NCBI GenBank assembly: GCA_000421085.1
Contig: ATWE01000002.1
Coordinates: 248,001-312,000 of the forward strand
Source: Ensifer sp. USDA 6670
Lineage (GTDB): Bacteria; Pseudomonadota; Alphaproteobacteria; Rhizobiales; Rhizobiaceae
Reading direction: 5' to 3'
Length of the DNA: 64,000 nt
The notes below the pieces were generated by a model. That model was not told where the DNA came from. It worked only from the letters and a program-made list of their open reading frames with translations, and did not search any database. Positions 62,923 to 64,000 of the stretch are shown here, one piece after another (positions within the stretch are counted from its first letter, which is position 1; each line of letters opens with the position of its first letter). A program made the position numbers and the translations under genes.

Positions 62923-64000
62923 CTATGCTGAAGGCAGAATTACTACGGCCCGCGCTCCTCGCTTCACAGCGTCGTCAAAGAATAATTTTCCTCCCTGCGC
63001 CTCGACGATGCTTCGGCAGATTGCGAGACCGAGGCCGAGGCCGCCCTTCTTCGAGCTCACGAACGGCTTGAATATTTCGCTGCGCATCTCGGCCGGTATG
63101 CCCGGCCCCATGTCCGCCACGGACAATTCACAATAGCCATTCTTGCCCTTGTCGACGCCGATTTCAACCCTCCGTTGCCTTGGCGGGAGGTCCGCCATGG
63201 CGTCGGCCGCATTTACGAGCAGATTGAGGATCACCTGCTGGAGCTGCACGAGGTTTCCCTTGACCCGAACATTCGCGAGCTCATCGCGTACCTCCACCTC
63301 GGTGCGACGCGCCACCATCTCTGCGCGGGCCAGAGCAACCGTCTGGCGGACCGCCTCCTTCAGGTCGAGGATCTCCTGAGACGATTCGCCCTTCAGCATC
63401 ATGCTGCGCAGCTGAGAAATGACCGACGACGCCCGCCTGTCGTCCGCGGCGATATCGTCGAATATCGCCCGAATTTCGTTCATATCGGGGGCCGTTTCCA
63501 TGGAGAGCTTCTGCCCCGCCTCGGCGTTGGCGAGAATGGAAGTCAGCGGTTGCGTCAGCTCATGTGCGAAGGCGCCGGAAAGCTCGCCGAGCTGCGACCG
63601 CCTCGAGAGATGGGCAAGATCGATGCGTTCGGAGGCAAGGGTCGCTTCGAGCCTGCGGCCCCGCTGGTTCTGATAAACGAGCGCGGAGATGGTCAGCATC
63701 TGCGCCGCGATCAAGAGGAAGGCCGCACTGATGGGTATGCGGTAACGCTCCCAGGCACTTGGCGCATAGTTTCTGATTTCGGCCCCGGCGGGTATCAACA
63801 CGTCATCGATCCCCAGACGCTGGACTTCATGCCAGTCGACGAGCGCCGTCTCCCGCGCAGGCGTGGTCTGGGGCGCCGAAAGATCGCCCCGCATGATGTC
63901 CAATGACAGTGCCGCCATTTGCGCTCCGACCGACTGGAAGGTCCCCACATGGCCGCCCAAAATATTCGAACCGAAATAGGAACTGTACACCGTGTAGACC
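62923..64000 (-). CDS. Sensor histidine kinase with ABC-binding-like sensor (5' part outside window)
   Basis: The coding frame enters from the right edge, so the N-terminus is missing. About 359 codons are visible. The first ~70 (SNILGGHVGTFQSVG) resemble the end of a type 1 periplasmic-binding domain, as found fused to some rhizobial kinases. A membrane segment follows (RIPISAAFLLIAAQMLTISA). HisKA is GAFAHELTQPLTS, and the ATPase has LLVNAADAM, DMGPGIP and GGLGLGLAICR. The GTG at 63990 is internal, not the start. It is a FixL/DctB-class kinase, co-directional with the FixJ-like gene. Confidence 0.9.
   Translation of the reverse strand, partial: VYTVYSSYFGSNILGGHVGTFQSVGAQMAALSLDIMRGDLSAPQTTPARETALVDWHEVQRLGIDDVLIPAGAEIRNYAPSAWERYRIPISAAFLLIAAQMLTISALVYQNQRGRRLEATLASERIDLAHLSRRSQLGELSGAFAHELTQPLTSILANAEAGQKLSMETAPDMNEIRAIFDDIAADDRRASSVISQLRSMMLKGESSQEILDLKEAVRQTVALARAEMVARRTEVEVRDELANVRVKGNLVQLQQVILNLLVNAADAMADLPPRQRRVEIGVDKGKNGYCELSVADMGPGIPAEMRSEIFKPFVSSKKGGLGLGLAICRSIVEAQGGKLFFDDAVKRGARAVVILPSA

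Overview
The window is a G+C-rich, gene-dense stretch of an alphaproteobacterium, most likely a Rhizobiaceae member of the Sinorhizobium/Ensifer type. The evidence is the number of ABC/TRAP uptake operons under GntR, LacI, TetR and AraC regulators, FixL/FixJ-like signalling, a DUF2291 lipoprotein inside a ribose-type ABC operon, and several copies of short mosaic repeats resembling the Rhizobium intergenic mosaic elements (RIME). I see no rRNA, tRNA, CRISPR array or phage. The content (transport, catabolism, efflux, sensing) suggests a megaplasmid, chromid or accessory chromosomal region. The replicon cannot be told from the sequence.

Layout. 1-4559 (minus): a pxpA / pxpB-pxpC / biotin carboxylase / peptide-type ABC ATPase operon with tight stop-start overlaps, facing a divergent GntR gene (4789-5523). 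5770-9891 (plus): a GntR gene with a perfect palindrome before it, a DctPQM TRAP transporter and an RpiB-type isomerase. 9932-13704: a tripartite MacB-like ABC exporter (minus) divergent from a TetR gene, with a 19-bp palindrome between. 14222-20726: a LacI regulator divergent from an AfuABC-like importer and an inositol-monophosphatase-family enzyme. 20856-21653: a K+-channel-like protein. 21782-23849: a ClpP-fold periplasmic protein and a membrane partner.

23972-29441 (minus): a four-gene signalling operon (haem c-type DUF3365 protein, hybrid histidine kinase, DivK-like receiver, receiver-cyclase). 29565-37954 (minus): a D-apiose operon (apnO, sugar ABC transporter with DUF2291 lipoprotein, apsD, apnL) carrying two repeat insertions. 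38126-43247: TetR plus an RND efflux pair. 43388-47294: an AraC regulator and a two-subunit molybdenum aldehyde/isoquinoline-type dehydrogenase. 47696-48815: small genes of unknown role. 48904-50831: an MFS exporter and TetR gene sharing three operators.

50889-51370 is a decayed IS5-family transposase. 51376-56825 holds an acetyltransferase, two outer-membrane proteins (one with an 18-residue tandem repeat), an esterase-like lipoprotein and a formylglycine-generating-enzyme homologue. 56865-60398 holds an overlooked 46-codon ORF, DUF2950, DUF3300 and an outer-membrane channel-like protein. 60712-61713 is a Tat-exported HAD phosphatase. The window ends with a receiver, a FixJ-like regulator and a truncated sensor kinase.

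Best candidates for undescribed biology: (i) the biotin carboxylase/PxpBC/PxpA set as a lactam or amide carboxylase assembled from separate parts of the urea-carboxylase plan; (ii) the LacI-AfuABC-IMPase operon as import of an intact phosphorylated sugar or inositol followed by internal dephosphorylation; (iii) the haem-protein/hybrid-kinase/receiver-cyclase operon; (iv) the FGE homologue with no sulfatase in view, next to a small cysteine-containing ORF.
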